A DNA stretch of 64,000 nt from Novosphingobium barchaimii LL02 (GCF_001046635.1 NZ_KQ130454.1:627501-691500); one strand, 5' to 3'. Shown: positions 1 through 11,809, numbered from the stretch's first letter. The notes: generated by a model from the letters alone, not told the origin. Numbers and translations are program-made.

Positions 1-173
1 GCGGGAACGCGCTTGGGCGCCGAAGTGGGCGCGGCGGGCGTGGCCGTGCTCTTGGGCAGCAGGTCCTCGGGCATTTCCGTCTTGATCTTCTGCGCCTGCG
101 CCGTCTGCGCACCGAGAGCCAGGATCGTGAGCGCCGAGACGACGCCGGGACCATACCGCTTGAAACTCACCAT
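1..173 (-). CDS. Secreted protein, N-terminal fragment (runs off window)
   Basis: Only the first 57 codons lie in the window. The ATG at 173 has a good ribosome binding site (AAGGA) about six bases upstream. The product begins with a basic stretch (MVSFKRYG), a hydrophobic core and an AQAQ cleavage region near residue 28, so a Sec signal peptide is likely. After it comes a Pro/Ala/Thr-rich low-complexity segment. The rest of the gene is outside the window and no family can be assigned. It diverges from the DMT transporter gene. Confidence 0.6.
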   Translation of the reverse strand, partial: MVSFKRYGPGVVSALTILALGAQTAQAQKIKTEMPEDLLPKSTATPAAPTSAPKRVP

Positions 174-336
174 ATTTCCTTGAAACCTGCCCGATTGAAT
201 ATCCTCAGGATGACGCATGAAGTCACCCGAAGGTTGCCACGATGTGGCCTTTTACGCGTTTCTCTTCAAGGATGCGACATGTCGCAGGCATGAATTGCTT
301 GCGCACAACATTGCGCGGGGCGACAGGCAAGGCGTC

Positions 337-1224
337 ATGCAAACGCCTTCCCGCCCCACTTCCGTCCTGCTGCCTGTGCTGGCCGTTGTTGCCGGGATTG
401 CCTCTTTCAGCGTGATGGACGCCGCGATGAAGGCCGCCTCGCTGGCCGTGGGCGTGCTCACCGCGCTACTCCTGCGCAATGTTTTCGCCGCCGTGATGAC
501 GCTGCCACTATGGCTGGCGGCGGGCCGCCCGGTGCCCAGCCGCAAGGTGGCGAAGCTGCATTTCCAGCGCTCTGCGGTGACGGCCGTGATGGCGGCGCTG
601 TTCTTCCACGGGCTGGTCCGCATTCCGATGGCCGAGGGCATGGCGATCTCGTTCTTCGCGCCGATCATCGCACTCTATTTCGCCGCGCTGCTGCTGGGCG
701 AGACGATCCACCCCCGCGCCATCCTTGCCGCACTGCTGGGCCTTGTCGGCATGGTCGTGATCGGCGCCGACCGCTTTGGCGCTGGAGAATACGGGCCGGA
801 TGCGATTGAGGGCACGATCGCCATCGTCTTCTCGGCCGTGTTCTATGCGCTCAACCTCGTGCTGCAGCGCAAGCAGGCGCTGCTGGCGGGCCCGATCGAG
901 ATCGCGCAATTCCAGAACTTCAACCTCGCACTGATCTTCCTGGTCTTCGCGCCGTTCTACTGGACCATGCCCGACGCAGCCGCCCTGTACTGGACCCTGG
1001 CCGGCGGGGCGCTGGCCACCACCGCGCTGTTGTTCCTGTCGTGGGGCTACGCCCGTGCAGAGGCGCAGGTTCTGGTGCCGGTGGAATATACCGGCTTCCT
1101 CTGGGCGGCGCTGATGGGCTGGCTGATCTTCGGTGAGACGCTTGGCCCCGGCGTGATCGCGGGAACCACCTTGATCGTTCTGGGTTGCTGGGTTGGCACA
1201 ATGCGTGCGCAAAACAACACTTAA
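337..1224 (+). CDS. DMT-family (EamA) inner-membrane transporter
   Basis: A 296-residue protein made almost entirely of hydrophobic helices, with the two tandem EamA repeats typical of ten-helix drug/metabolite exporters. The sequence [13 protein letters not shown] in the first half and the VLVPVEYTG then WGWLIFGE-like end of the second half fit the family. I chose the ATG at 337 because the conserved part begins there (MQTPSRP then the first helix). The in-frame ATG at 217 would add 40 residues of hydrophilic, Cys-rich sequence that does not look coding. Substrate cannot be read from sequence; family members export amino acids, metabolites or drugs. It is followed by acnA on the same strand. 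Confidence 0.85.
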   Translation: MQTPSRPTSVLLPVLAVVAGIASFSVMDAAMKAASLAVGVLTALLLRNVFAAVMTLPLWLAAGRPVPSRKVAKLHFQRSAVTAVMAALFFHGLVRIPMAEGMAISFFAPIIALYFAALLLGETIHPRAILAALLGLVGMVVIGADRFGAGEYGPDAIEGTIAIVFSAVFYALNLVLQRKQALLAGPIEIAQFQNFNLALIFLVFAPFYWTMPDAAALYWTLAGGALATTALLFLSWGYARAEAQVLVPVEYTGFLWAALMGWLIFGETLGPGVIAGTTLIVLGCWVGTMRAQNNT

Positions 1225-1360
1225 GTCTACCCCCGCTACACTTGACCTTCCACCCCTGAGCGCGCATCGGCAAGCCGACGAAACCGCTTGTCGCACTGCA
1301 GCACGGTTCAGGAGCGCCGGAGGCAGCGGGCAGGCCCAGACAAAGGGAACAAAGCCCACC

Positions 1361-4033
<2,673 letters not shown>

Positions 4034-4053
4034 TTCTTTTCAGGCGTTGAAGA

Positions 4054-4087
4054 ACCCCCGTCCGGGCAACCGGGCGGGGTTTTCTTT
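4054..4087 (+). terminator. Rho-independent terminator of acnA
   Basis: About 20 bases after the acnA stop there is a nine-base-pair stem, CCCCGTCCG pairing with CGGGCGGGG through one G-U pair, with a six-base loop GGCAAC. It is followed by a T-rich run TTTTCTTTT. This is the canonical intrinsic-terminator layout. Confidence 0.85.
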
Positions 4088-4233
4088 TGCCCGGCGGGCC
4101 TTCGACCGCACGCAACCTCGCCGCAATCAATACAAGACGCCCACGAAAAAGGGCAGCGCCTGGTGGCGCCGCCCTTCCACATATGGGCACCGTTTGCACG
4201 GCCACCCTCCCCATGTGTTCGTTATATCAGGAC

Positions 4234-5259
4234 TTAGGCCGCCTTGGCACGCGAAAGGCGGCGGCGACCGACGATCGCGGCCGCTGCAGCGCCGAACAGG
4301 ACCAGCATCGGCGGTGCTGGCACGTCGGTGCCGCCCGACGTGGTCGAAGTCGAACCGCCCGATGACGACGAACTCGTCGATGACGAGCTGGATGTGCTCG
4401 ACGAGGAACTGGTCGCCCCGCCCGTGGTCGAGGAGCCCGACGAAGACGAGGAACCGCTGCTCGACGATCCGGTCGAAGTCGCGCCGCCGGTGGTATTGTC
4501 GTTTCCGCCCGAAGAACTGGAGGACGAACTCGACGAAGACGAGGAGCTGGACGACGAGGAAGACGACGACGAAGTGGTGCTCGTCACGTTCCCGGAAGTG
4601 CTGCTGGTGACATTACCCGAAGTCGTGCTGGTGACGTTGCCCGAAGTGGACGAGGTCGTCGATGTGATGCCGCCGGTGGTGGAAGTCGATCCGCCGGTGG
4701 TCGAGGATATCCCGCCGGTCGTCGTCGAAGTCGACCCGCCCGTGGTAGAGGTGACACCGCCGGTCGTGGTCGACGAGGAAGTCGAGGTAACGCCGCCCGT
4801 TGTGGTGACCCCGCCGGTTGTCGTGACACCGCTGGTGGTGGAGCTGATGACGACATTGCCGCCGCCGCTGCTTCCGCCGCCACCGCCAAAGAACCCGCCG
4901 AAGAACCCGCCGCCGAAACCGCCCATAGGACCGCCGCCGATCACCACCGGGGTGCCTCCGCCGCCGCCCGAATAGGACGCGGGCGGAGCCGGGGGAATGT
5001 ATGGTGCGGGCAGCGGAACCATCGCGGCCTGCTGCTGGTCGCAACAGGTTCGCTTGATGATCTTGCGCACGCGCCTGGTGGTGCGCGGATCATCCTTCCG
5101 GACGATGCGCTTAACCGGTTTTGCCGGGATGGCCGTCTTGACCTTGCGGTACTCGGTCTTCGCCGATTGCGTTTCGGCCACGTGGACGGCGCCGCCACCG
5201 ATAATAGCGCAGCCTGCCGCACAGGCAGACAGTTTCGCAAGGGCCATCCGAACGGACAT
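4234..5259 (-). CDS. Ser/Thr/Gly-rich secreted protein with PEP-CTERM sorting tail
   Basis: A 341-residue protein. The N-terminus (MSVRMALAKLSACAAGCAI) looks like a signal peptide. A basic segment rich in Arg/Lys follows (KRIVRKDDPR and TRRVRKIIKR), then a proline patch and glycine runs (GGFGGGFFGGFFGGGGG). The middle, about residues 140-300, is low complexity, built from TTGGVT, STTSG and poly-Ser repeats. The C-terminus has VPAPPMLVLFG, a hydrophobic helix and the basic end GRRRLSRAK, the PEP-CTERM signal recognised by exosortase/archaeosortase. I chose the ATG at 5259 because it has an AGAGAG site and precedes the signal peptide. The product is probably surface-exposed or exopolysaccharide-associated; specific function unknown. 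Confidence 0.8.
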   Translation of the reverse strand: MSVRMALAKLSACAAGCAIIGGGAVHVAETQSAKTEYRKVKTAIPAKPVKRIVRKDDPRTTRRVRKIIKRTCCDQQQAAMVPLPAPYIPPAPPASYSGGGGGTPVVIGGGPMGGFGGGFFGGFFGGGGGSSGGGNVVISSTTSGVTTTGGVTTTGGVTSTSSSTTTGGVTSTTGGSTSTTTGGISSTTGGSTSTTGGITSTTSSTSGNVTSTTSGNVTSSTSGNVTSTTSSSSSSSSSSSSSSSSSSSSSGGNDNTTGGATSTGSSSSGSSSSSGSSTTGGATSSSSSTSSSSSTSSSSSGGSTSTTSGGTDVPAPPMLVLFGAAAAAIVGRRRLSRAKAA

Positions 5260-5508
5260 ACTGGTTGCTCTCTTTATTTTGCCTGGATCGCGGCGGTGTC
5301 TTGAACCGACACTTGCGATCCATCTGCCAGAAACAACGCAGAGTCCGGTTAACGGGACAACGGCGTTAACCGCTATTCTCACGTCCCAAGGCGGGAAAAC
5401 TGGTTAATTTATTCTTCTAACCATGAGGTTGTGCCGAAACGGGACTGTCCGGACGGAGAGATGTAAATTTCCCCGACGGTTTTGCCTGACGAATCAAACC
5501 GCTGGCGT

Positions 5509-6537
5509 TTACCCTTCCGAATCGAAAAGCCCGTTCTGAGGGGCCGTCGGGGGACTCATTCCAAGGTGCGTCCAGCCCCGGTCGTTAAGGCAGCGGCCGC
5601 GCGCCGTGCGTGCCACCAGACCAAGCTGAATGAGATATGGCTCGATCACTTCCTCGATCGTGTCGCGCGGTTCCGAAAGGCCCGCTGCCAGCGTTTCCAC
5701 GCCGACGGGGCCGCCCTTGTAGATGTCCGCGATCATCCGCAGATAACGCCGATCCTGCGAATCGAGGCCGATCGAATCGACCTCCAGCCGGGTCAGCGAA
5801 TCGTCCGCGATCTCCCGCGTGATGACGGTTTCCCCGGCTACATGCGCGAAATCGCGCACCCGCCGCATCAGCCGCCCCGCCACGCGCGGCGTACCGCGCG
5901 CGCGCCGGGCGATCTCGGTCGCGCCGCCCTTGTCCATGCCGATGCCCAGCAGCCCGGCGCCGCGTGTGACGACCTTCTCCAGTTCCTCCACCGAATAGAA
6001 CTGCAGCCGCACCGGAATGCCGAAACGGTCGCGTAGTGGGGTTTGGAGCAAGCCTTGCCGCGTCGTGGCGCCAACCAGCGTGAAAGGCGGCAAGTCGATC
6101 CGCACCGAACGAGCAGATGGCCCTTCGCCGATGATGAGGTCCAGCGCGCGGTCCTCCATCGCCGGGTAGAGCACTTCCTCAACCACGGGATTGAGGCGGT
6201 GGATCTCGTCGATGAACAGGACGTCGCCCTGTTCGAGATTGGTCAGCAGCGCCGCCAGATCGCCTGCCTTGGCAATCACCGGCCCGCTGGTGGCGCGAAA
6301 ACCCACGCCCAGTTCGCGGGCAACGATCTGCGCCAGCGTGGTCTTGCCCAGCCCCGGCGGCCCAAAGAAAAGCACATGATCCATCGCCTCGCGCCGCGAC
6401 TTGGCGCTTTCGATGAACACCCGCAGGTTGTCCTTCGCCCCGGCCTGACCGACGAATTCTTCCAGGGTCTTGGGCCGCAGCGCTGCGTCGACGTCTTCGG
6501 GCTGGCGCATCGGGGTGAGAATGGGATTGTCGGTCAT
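5509..6537 (-). CDS. ruvB: Holliday junction branch-migration helicase RuvB
   Basis: The hexameric AAA+ motor that drives branch migration of Holliday junctions with RuvA. It is 342 residues, normal for the family. Walker A GPPGLGKT is at residues 59-66 and Walker [10 protein letters not shown] at about 107-115. The C-terminal winged helix follows, with RTARGR and the typical [15 protein letters not shown] end. It lies three bases downstream of ruvA and is translated in the same operon. Unlike many alphaproteobacteria, ruvC is not adjacent; it is about 10 kb away next to yebC. Confidence 0.98.
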   Translation of the reverse strand: MTDNPILTPMRQPEDVDAALRPKTLEEFVGQAGAKDNLRVFIESAKSRREAMDHVLFFGPPGLGKTTLAQIVARELGVGFRATSGPVIAKAGDLAALLTNLEQGDVLFIDEIHRLNPVVEEVLYPAMEDRALDLIIGEGPSARSVRIDLPPFTLVGATTRQGLLQTPLRDRFGIPVRLQFYSVEELEKVVTRGAGLLGIGMDKGGATEIARRARGTPRVAGRLMRRVRDFAHVAGETVITREIADDSLTRLEVDSIGLDSQDRRYLRMIADIYKGGPVGVETLAAGLSEPRDTIEEVIEPYLIQLGLVARTARGRCLNDRGWTHLGMSPPTAPQNGLFDSEG

Positions 6538-6540
6538 GTC

Positions 6541-7146
6541 TTAGCCCGCCGCCCGCCTCAGCGCCACGCGCACAAGGTCGTTCAGGCCTGCAACCTCGCC
6601 CAGTTCCTCCACCGCCTTGCCTACCGCCATGGCGGCCACCGCAGGCTTGAAGCCCAGATTCTGCAAGGCCGAAACGGCATCCGCGCTGGCCGAGCCCGGC
6701 GGTACGAAAGCAATCGTTCCGGCAAGCCCCGGCGCGGTGGGCAAGGCGCCCGCTTTATCCTTCAATTCATTGACGATCCGGCTGGCCAACTTCGGGCCCA
6801 CGCCGTTGGCCCGCGCCACCATTGCCGAATCGCCGCCGGCACAGGCACGCTGAATTTCCTCGGTCGTCAACGCCGACAGAATCGCCAGCGCCACCTTCGA
6901 GCCCACACCCTGCACCGCCGTCAGCAGGCGGAACCAGTTACGCTCCGCCGCGCTGGCAAAGCCGATCAGGCGCTGGTCAGTTTCCGAAACCTGCATCTCG
7001 GTGTGGATCACCACCCGGTCGCCGCGGATGCCGAGATGATCGAGCGTTCGCGCCGAGCACTGGACGAGATAGCCCACGCCGTTCACGTCGATGATCGCCC
7101 AATCGGGGCCGGTGTCGTCGAGAAGACCTGTTAGTTTGGCGATCAT
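6541..7146 (-). CDS. ruvA: Holliday junction DNA-binding protein RuvA
   Basis: 201 residues. It binds four-way junctions as a tetramer and loads RuvB. The N-terminal OB-fold ([26 protein letters not shown], given here as residues 1-26 in outline) is followed by two helix-hairpin-helix motifs, [13 protein letters not shown] and [13 protein letters not shown]-like ([13 protein letters not shown]). The flexible acidic/Ala-Pro linker and C-terminal domain III that contacts RuvB follow. It is the first gene of the ruvAB pair. No recognisable SOS box was seen upstream. Confidence 0.97.
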   Translation of the reverse strand: MIAKLTGLLDDTGPDWAIIDVNGVGYLVQCSARTLDHLGIRGDRVVIHTEMQVSETDQRLIGFASAAERNWFRLLTAVQGVGSKVALAILSALTTEEIQRACAGGDSAMVARANGVGPKLASRIVNELKDKAGALPTAPGLAGTIAFVPPGSASADAVSALQNLGFKPAVAAMAVGKAVEELGEVAGLNDLVRVALRRAAG

Positions 7147-7211
7147 GGTTTGTTCCTATGGCAGGAAGCGATTCGCTGCGCCAGTCCCTATCGGGAAGGT
7201 TGGAAGAGTTG

Positions 7212-7330
7212 GAAGGGAAAGACCTTGGGCCATTGCCCCGGACCCCGGGACCGTCGACGTAGCGCACGCAGCGACGTTGGGCGCGTGACCTCAGGTAAAG
7301 GGGTCTGGGGCGATGGCCCCAGGTCTTCCC
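7212..7330. repeat. Inverted pair of GGGGTCTGGGGC repeats
   Basis: Two copies of a roughly 37-base sequence face each other in the ruvA upstream region. The copy at 7294-7330 reads AAAGGGGTCTGGGGC, GATGGCCCCAGG, then TCTTCCC. The copy at 7212-7252 is its diverged reverse complement. Within each copy TGGGGC pairs with GCCCCA. Further single copies lie at 11762-11800 and 17336-17376. It carries no gene. Confidence 0.7.
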
Positions 7331-7349
7331 TTAGCGCCCGCCCTCCCCC

Positions 7350-7787
7350 TCAGCGCGGCCGCACCCCCATGCAGATGTACTTCAAAACCTTGCCGTCCTC
7401 GGAATTCCAGTCGAAGCGGGTCACTTGGCCCGCCACCGTCGAAGCGCCGATCTGGCCGCCGGTTGGGCCGATCAGGCGCCACTGCGTCGTCACCACGCGG
7501 CCGCCCGCGCAATCCACGCTGCGCACCGAAAAGGCCGTGCTGCCGCGCGCAAGCTGCGAGGTCGGATTGAGAATGACCACGGCTTCTCGGAAGGTCCGGC
7601 CAAGCCCTCCGGGCACAACGCTTGCAGCATCGATGCGGATGCTGCGGCCAAGCAGGCGTTCCACATCGACGGCGAAGACCTTCACCCACTTGCCGGTCAG
7701 GACCTTCAGCGTCGTGTCCGCAACCGCCGGAGTGGCGACAAGAGCGACCAGCGCCAGTGCCGCCCATTTCAGGCCGCATGGCTTCAT
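7350..7787 (-). CDS. Secreted protein of unknown function, coupled to ftsK
   Basis: 145 residues with a clear Sec signal peptide (basic MKPCGLK, hydrophobic AALALVALVAT, cleavage after PAVA near residue 23). The mature part has two cysteines, one in VDCAGGR and one in KYICMG, plausibly a disulfide, and a mixed beta pattern. The shape and the CAGG...W...G...FDW...CMG pattern recall surface-adhesin-E-like domains, but I cannot confirm this. Its ATG overlaps the ftsK stop in an ATGA junction, so it is translationally coupled to ftsK. Many alphaproteobacteria instead have lolA or other periplasmic genes here. Confidence 0.75.
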   Translation of the reverse strand: MKPCGLKWAALALVALVATPAVADTTLKVLTGKWVKVFAVDVERLLGRSIRIDAASVVPGGLGRTFREAVVILNPTSQLARGSTAFSVRSVDCAGGRVVTTQWRLIGPTGGQIGASTVAGQVTRFDWNSEDGKVLKYICMGVRPR

Positions 7788-10183
7788 AGCGGGTTGCCGT
7801 TCTCGTCGCGGTAGATGTCGCGGCGGCCGACGTGGTTGGCGGGGCCGACGAAGCCATCATTTTCCATGCGCTCCACCCATTTGGCGGCGGTGTTGTAGCC
7901 CACGCCCATCTGGCGCTGCAGCCACGAGACCGAAACTTTCTGGTTCTCGAACACGAGGTGGCAGACCTGGCGGTACTTGCGCTCGTCCGGGGCGTCCGAC
8001 GCGGTGGCGTCGAGGTCGTCGAAGCCGAAGCTGCCTTCTTCCGGTTCCTCGGTGACGGCATCGATGTAATCGGGCTTGCCCTGGGTGCGCCAGTAGGTAG
8101 CCACCTGTTCCACCTCCTCGTCCGAAACGAACGGGCCGTGGACGCGCTTGATCGGGTCGGAGCTGGGTTTGTACAGCATGTCGCCCTTGCCCAGCAGCTG
8201 TTCGGCGCCCTGTTCGCCCAGGATCGTGCGGCTGTCGATGCGGCTGGTGACGGCGAAGGAGACGCGGGTCGGCAGGTTGGCCTTGATGACGCCGGTGATG
8301 ACGTCGACCGAGGGGCGCTGCGTCGCCATGATGAGGTGGATGCCGGCCGCGCGGCTCTTTTGCGAGAGGCGCTGGATCAGCACTTCGATTTCCTTGCCCA
8401 CGGTGACCATGAGATCGGCCAGCTCGTCGACGATGAGGACGATCTGGGGCAGCGTCTCATAATCCAGCTGGCGGTCCTCGTAGAGTTCCTCGCCGGTGTC
8501 GGGGTCGAAGCCGATCTGGATACGGCGGCCCAGCGGCTTGCCCTTGGCAGCGGCGGTACGCACCTTTTCGTTGAAGCTGGCGAGGTTGCGGACGCTGATC
8601 TCGCTCATCATCCGGTAGCGGCGCTCCATCTCCTCAACCGCCCATTTCAGGGCGCGGATGGCCTTGGGCGGTTCGGTGACGACGGGGGAGAGCAGGTGCG
8701 GGATATCGTCATAGCTCTTGAGTTCCAGCACCTTGGGATCGACAAGGATCAGCCGGCACTGCGCCGGGGTGAGGCGGTACAGCAGCGAGAGCAGGATCGC
8801 GTTGAGCCCCACCGACTTACCCGAACCGGTCGTACCGGCGACCAGCAGGTGAGGCATGGTGGCAAGATCCGCGACCACCGGCTCACCGGCGATGTCCTTG
8901 CCAAGGATGATCGGCAACATGCCCTTGTGGTTGGCGAAGGCCTCGGACGCGACCATTTCCTTGAACGAAACCATCTGGCGGTCCGCGTTCGGCAGTTCGA
9001 TGCCCATGACGGTGCGGCCCGGGATCGAGGATACGCGGGCCGAGATCGCCGACATGTTGCGGGCGATGTCGTCGGCCAGGCCGATCACGCGGCTGGCCTT
9101 GATGCCCGGCGCCGGTTCCAGTTCGTACATGGTGACGACCGGGCCGGTGCGCACGGCGGTGATCTCGCCCTTGACGTTGAAGTCGTCGAGCACGGTTTCC
9201 AGCAGACGCGCGTTGCGCTCCAGGCTGAGCTTGTCGATCTTGGGCTGCGAATTGGGCTGCGGGTCTTCCAGCAGGTCGAGGCTGGGCAGCGTGTACTTGT
9301 CGAACATGTCCTTCTGGCGGTCGCCGAAGCCAACCTGTGCTGGCGTCGCGGATACCTTGGGGTCGGCGATCTCCGGCGGTTTGCGCGGCTTGTCGGCGGC
9401 GGGCGCGGCGATGCCGACGTTGCCGGCGGCAGCTTCGGCCACGCGCGGGGCGGCTTCGGCGCGGGCCGTTTCCTTCTTTTCCCTGCCGGCCTTGAAGGGC
9501 ATTTCCTCAGGCACGGACAAACCGCGCGGCAGGCGGCCGATACGGCCCGGCAGCGTCAGCAGGCGTACCCAGTCGAGCGCGAAGACGCGCCCTGCCAGCA
9601 TCACGCCCACGCCCAGGCATACCAGCGCGAGGGCCAGCTTGATCCAGTTCTGCGCCGGCTCGGGCGAAAGGCCGGCGATCGCGGTGACCGCCTTAGCGCC
9701 CAGCAGCCCGGAAATACCGCCCATCGAGGCAGGCAGGGTGCCGCCCGGCTGGGTAAACCACAGCGACAGCACCGTCGCGATCAGCAGCATTGCCAGCGCC
9801 AGGACGCCGAAGGGCATCCACCAGCGCTGGTCGCTATGCTCGATCTCGCCGTCGTCCTCTTCGACCAGCAGCCACAGCTTGCGCGCGAAAACGTAAAGCA
9901 GCGGGACCAGCAGGGCGGAGACCGGGCCGAACAGGAACAGCGCGCGCTCCGCCGTCCAGGCGCCGGTTGAGCCCATCCAGTTCTGCACATCGCCGCCGGC
10001 GGCGGTGGAGGTGGACGGGTCGGTCTGCTGGTAGCTTACCAGCGCCAGCGCCAGAAACACCATCGCCGCAAACAGCGCAATCGAGCCGGACAGCTCTCCG
10101 GCACGGCGCAGCGAGCGCTTCAGGACGGCGCGCCAATCCGGCTTGGCGATACGCCGACCGGGCGCGATGGGCCGAGTAGCCAT
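7784..10183 (-). CDS. ftsK: DNA translocase FtsK
   Basis: 799 residues. It pumps chromosome dimers toward dif and links chromosome segregation to division at the septum. The N-terminal about 200 residues contain four membrane helices (first near ALFAAMVFLALALVSY). A Pro/Ala/Lys linker follows, then the RecA-like motor with Walker A GTTGSGKS at about 449-456 and Walker B LIVDELADLM. The C-terminal gamma winged helix that reads KOPS is visible (VSWLQRQMGVGYNTAAKWVERME). Length is normal for alphaproteobacteria with a short linker. The start at 10183 precedes a basic cytoplasmic segment. Confidence 0.98.
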   Translation of the reverse strand: MATRPIAPGRRIAKPDWRAVLKRSLRRAGELSGSIALFAAMVFLALALVSYQQTDPSTSTAAGGDVQNWMGSTGAWTAERALFLFGPVSALLVPLLYVFARKLWLLVEEDDGEIEHSDQRWWMPFGVLALAMLLIATVLSLWFTQPGGTLPASMGGISGLLGAKAVTAIAGLSPEPAQNWIKLALALVCLGVGVMLAGRVFALDWVRLLTLPGRIGRLPRGLSVPEEMPFKAGREKKETARAEAAPRVAEAAAGNVGIAAPAADKPRKPPEIADPKVSATPAQVGFGDRQKDMFDKYTLPSLDLLEDPQPNSQPKIDKLSLERNARLLETVLDDFNVKGEITAVRTGPVVTMYELEPAPGIKASRVIGLADDIARNMSAISARVSSIPGRTVMGIELPNADRQMVSFKEMVASEAFANHKGMLPIILGKDIAGEPVVADLATMPHLLVAGTTGSGKSVGLNAILLSLLYRLTPAQCRLILVDPKVLELKSYDDIPHLLSPVVTEPPKAIRALKWAVEEMERRYRMMSEISVRNLASFNEKVRTAAAKGKPLGRRIQIGFDPDTGEELYEDRQLDYETLPQIVLIVDELADLMVTVGKEIEVLIQRLSQKSRAAGIHLIMATQRPSVDVITGVIKANLPTRVSFAVTSRIDSRTILGEQGAEQLLGKGDMLYKPSSDPIKRVHGPFVSDEEVEQVATYWRTQGKPDYIDAVTEEPEEGSFGFDDLDATASDAPDERKYRQVCHLVFENQKVSVSWLQRQMGVGYNTAAKWVERMENDGFVGPANHVGRRDIYRDENGNPL

Positions 10184-10274
10184 GTAAAATTCCCTTGGGG
10201 TTCGAACCCGGATTATGCGGCGGAGGGGGACTCCGCGTCAAGAATGGATGGGGAACGCGGCTGTGGAGGGGGAA

Positions 10275-10847
10275 CTACCGCGCGCCGCCGGTCAGCCCGT
10301 CGATCGCGGCCCAGCGCTCCAGTCGGAAGGCCAGCGCCCGGTGCGCCGTCATGCCGCCCAACGCAATCACCGGCACCCGGGAGCGCGCCGCGAGCAGGCG
10401 GAAGCGCACAGGGCCGAGCGTGTGTCCGCCGGGGTGCGAGGCCGTGGCGAAAACCGGCGAGATCAGCACCGCATCGGCCCTTGCGCGGTGGGCCTGCGCC
10501 AGTTCGCGCAAGTCGTGCGCGGTAACCAGCCGTAGCACGCCGGGGCCTTGCGCAAGACGGTCCGCCGCGCCGTAGGCGCCATGCGCTTTCCATGCCCGCG
10601 CCTGCCGTGCCTCCCCCGCCAGCACCATGACATGCCCGAATCGCCGCGTCGCCCGGGCGAGCACGTTGAAACGCGCGCGCCGTTCCCGCGAAGGCAGGTG
10701 ATAATGCCGGAACACCAGCCCCGATCCGCGAGGCAGACGTGCCAGCACGGCCTCGATCCGGTCATCGTTGCGGGCATCGCTGATAAGCCATAAGGCAGGA
10801 AGGGACGGCTGGCGGTTCGGCACAGGGACGCTATAGCAGCGCGCCAT
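10275..10847 (-). CDS. Thiamine phosphate synthase-like (ThiE/TenI) protein
   Basis: 190 residues with a TIM-barrel ThiE/TenI pattern: VLISPVFATASHPGG followed by PVIALGGM near the C-terminus. These are the phosphate-binding loops of thiamine phosphate synthase and of the aromatase TenI. There is no thiazole or HMP gene nearby, and the N-terminal half is divergent, so the true substrate is uncertain. The ATG at 10847 overlaps, on the opposite strand, the ATG of the next gene. A GTG at 10823 is an alternative that would leave some room between the divergent starts. Confidence 0.75.
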   Translation of the reverse strand: MARCYSVPVPNRQPSLPALWLISDARNDDRIEAVLARLPRGSGLVFRHYHLPSRERRARFNVLARATRRFGHVMVLAGEARQARAWKAHGAYGAADRLAQGPGVLRLVTAHDLRELAQAHRARADAVLISPVFATASHPGGHTLGPVRFRLLAARSRVPVIALGGMTAHRALAFRLERWAAIDGLTGGAR

Positions 10848-11502
10848 GGATCAGCTAGAAGACATCCGCGCCCGCATCGCCCAGTCCGCGCGCATTGCGG
10901 GACGCCAGCCCGGCGCCGTAGAACTCGTCGCCATTTCCAAGACCCACGCCGCCGAAGCGATCGAGCCTCTGCTCGCCGCCGGCCAGCGCGTTTTCGGCGA
11001 AAACCGCGTGCAGGAAGCGCAGGAAAAATGGCTGCCCTTGCGCGAGGCCTATCCCGACGTGAAACTGCACCTCGTCGGCCAGCTTCAGTCGAACAAGGCC
11101 GAGGATGCCGTCGCCCTGTTCGACTGCATCCACTCGGTGGACCGCCCCTCGCTGGTCACAGCGCTGGGCAAGGCGATGGAAAAGGCCGGGCGGCAGGTGC
11201 CCTGCTTTATCCAGGTCAACATCGGCGCGGAAGAGCAGAAGGGCGGCTGCGCGATTGCCGAAGTGCCCGCGTTGTTGGCGTCGGCGCGTGAAGCTGGGTT
11301 GCCCGTGATCGGCCTGATGTGCGTGCCGCCCTTCGATATCGAGGCAGCGCCGTTCTTCGCTTTGCTGGCGAAGATTGCTGCCGATAACGGCCTGGAGCAG
11401 CTTTCCATGGGAATGAGCGACGACTTCGAAACCGCCGTGCTGCTGGGCGCTACGCATGTTCGGGTGGGCAGCGCCTTGTTTGGGTCGCGGCAGAAGAAGT
11501 AG
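10846..11502 (+). CDS. yggS: YggS-family PLP homeostasis protein
   Basis: 218 residues, single-domain alanine-racemase-like TIM barrel that binds pyridoxal phosphate and buffers cellular PLP. The PLP lysine is Lys32 in AISKTHAAEAI. FGENRVQEAQEKW and LHLVGQLQSNKA are family hallmarks, as is the C-terminal GMSDDFETAVLLGATHVRVGS (residues about 188-208). No enzymatic activity is firmly known for the family. The gene is divergent from the ThiE-like gene with effectively no intergenic space if both ATGs are used. Confidence 0.93.
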   Translation: MDQLEDIRARIAQSARIAGRQPGAVELVAISKTHAAEAIEPLLAAGQRVFGENRVQEAQEKWLPLREAYPDVKLHLVGQLQSNKAEDAVALFDCIHSVDRPSLVTALGKAMEKAGRQVPCFIQVNIGAEEQKGGCAIAEVPALLASAREAGLPVIGLMCVPPFDIEAAPFFALLAKIAADNGLEQLSMGMSDDFETAVLLGATHVRVGSALFGSRQKK

Positions 11503-11638
11503 AGGGTAGAGCAGGGGCCACCGCCACTGCACCCCGGTTTCGTCGAGGTCACGCGCGTGGCCACGTTTTGCGCCCACGGGGGAGCAGGCAGACATTCGTG
11601 GCCTTCGGCGCGGGCAGGACGTGAATGGTCCCGACCTC

Positions 11639-11716
11639 GTCATTCCCGCGTAGGCGGGAATCCATCCGGGTTCAGCGCCGTGCCGTGAGATGGATCCCCG
11701 CCTGCGCGGGGATGAC
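11639..11716. repeat. Inverted pair of CATTCCCGCG hairpin repeats
   Basis: The left copy (11639-11666) has the form GTCA, a TTCCCGC stem, a short loop, GCGGGAA, then TCCATC. The right copy (11689-11716) is the inverted version GATGGA, TCCCCGC, GCGGGGA, TGAC. The A-to-C type changes in the right copy keep the stem paired (TCCCCGC with GCGGGGA). The frame GTCA ... TCCATC is the same one that encloses the unrelated hairpin of the CCCTGAA family elsewhere in the window. The gap 11503-11809 contains only this pair and the next repeat. Confidence 0.8.
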
Positions 11717-11761
11717 GAAGAGCTAGTTGGCCGGCCGAATAGCTGCACGCGCAGCGCCGAC

Positions 11762-11800
11762 AATAAAGGGGTCTGGGGCAATGGCCCCAGAACTTCCCCT
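11762..11800 (+). repeat. Single copy of the GGGGTCTGGGGC repeat
   Basis: Reads AATAAAGGGGTCTGGGGC then AATGGCCCCAGAACTTCCCC. It is nearly identical to the copy at 7294-7330. It ends about ten bases before the pyruvate kinase stop codon. It contains a TGGGGC/GCCCCA hairpin that could help end transcription coming from either side. Confidence 0.65.
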
Positions 11801-11809
11801 CCATTCATC

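Noticed and set aside
217-336. Longer start for the DMT transporter
   Set aside because: The added 40 residues are polar and Cys-rich, ahead of the first membrane helix, and not typical for the family.
4244-4975. Asp/Glu/Val/Pro-rich open frame antisense to the PEP-CTERM gene
   Set aside because: Low complexity is the mirror of Ser/Thr codons; it has no ribosome binding site and lacks the signal and sorting features seen on the other strand.
7832-9970. Open frame of 712 codons antisense to ftsK
   Set aside because: High-GC shadow frame; sequence is His/Arg/Gly-rich without any fold pattern, while ftsK is certain.
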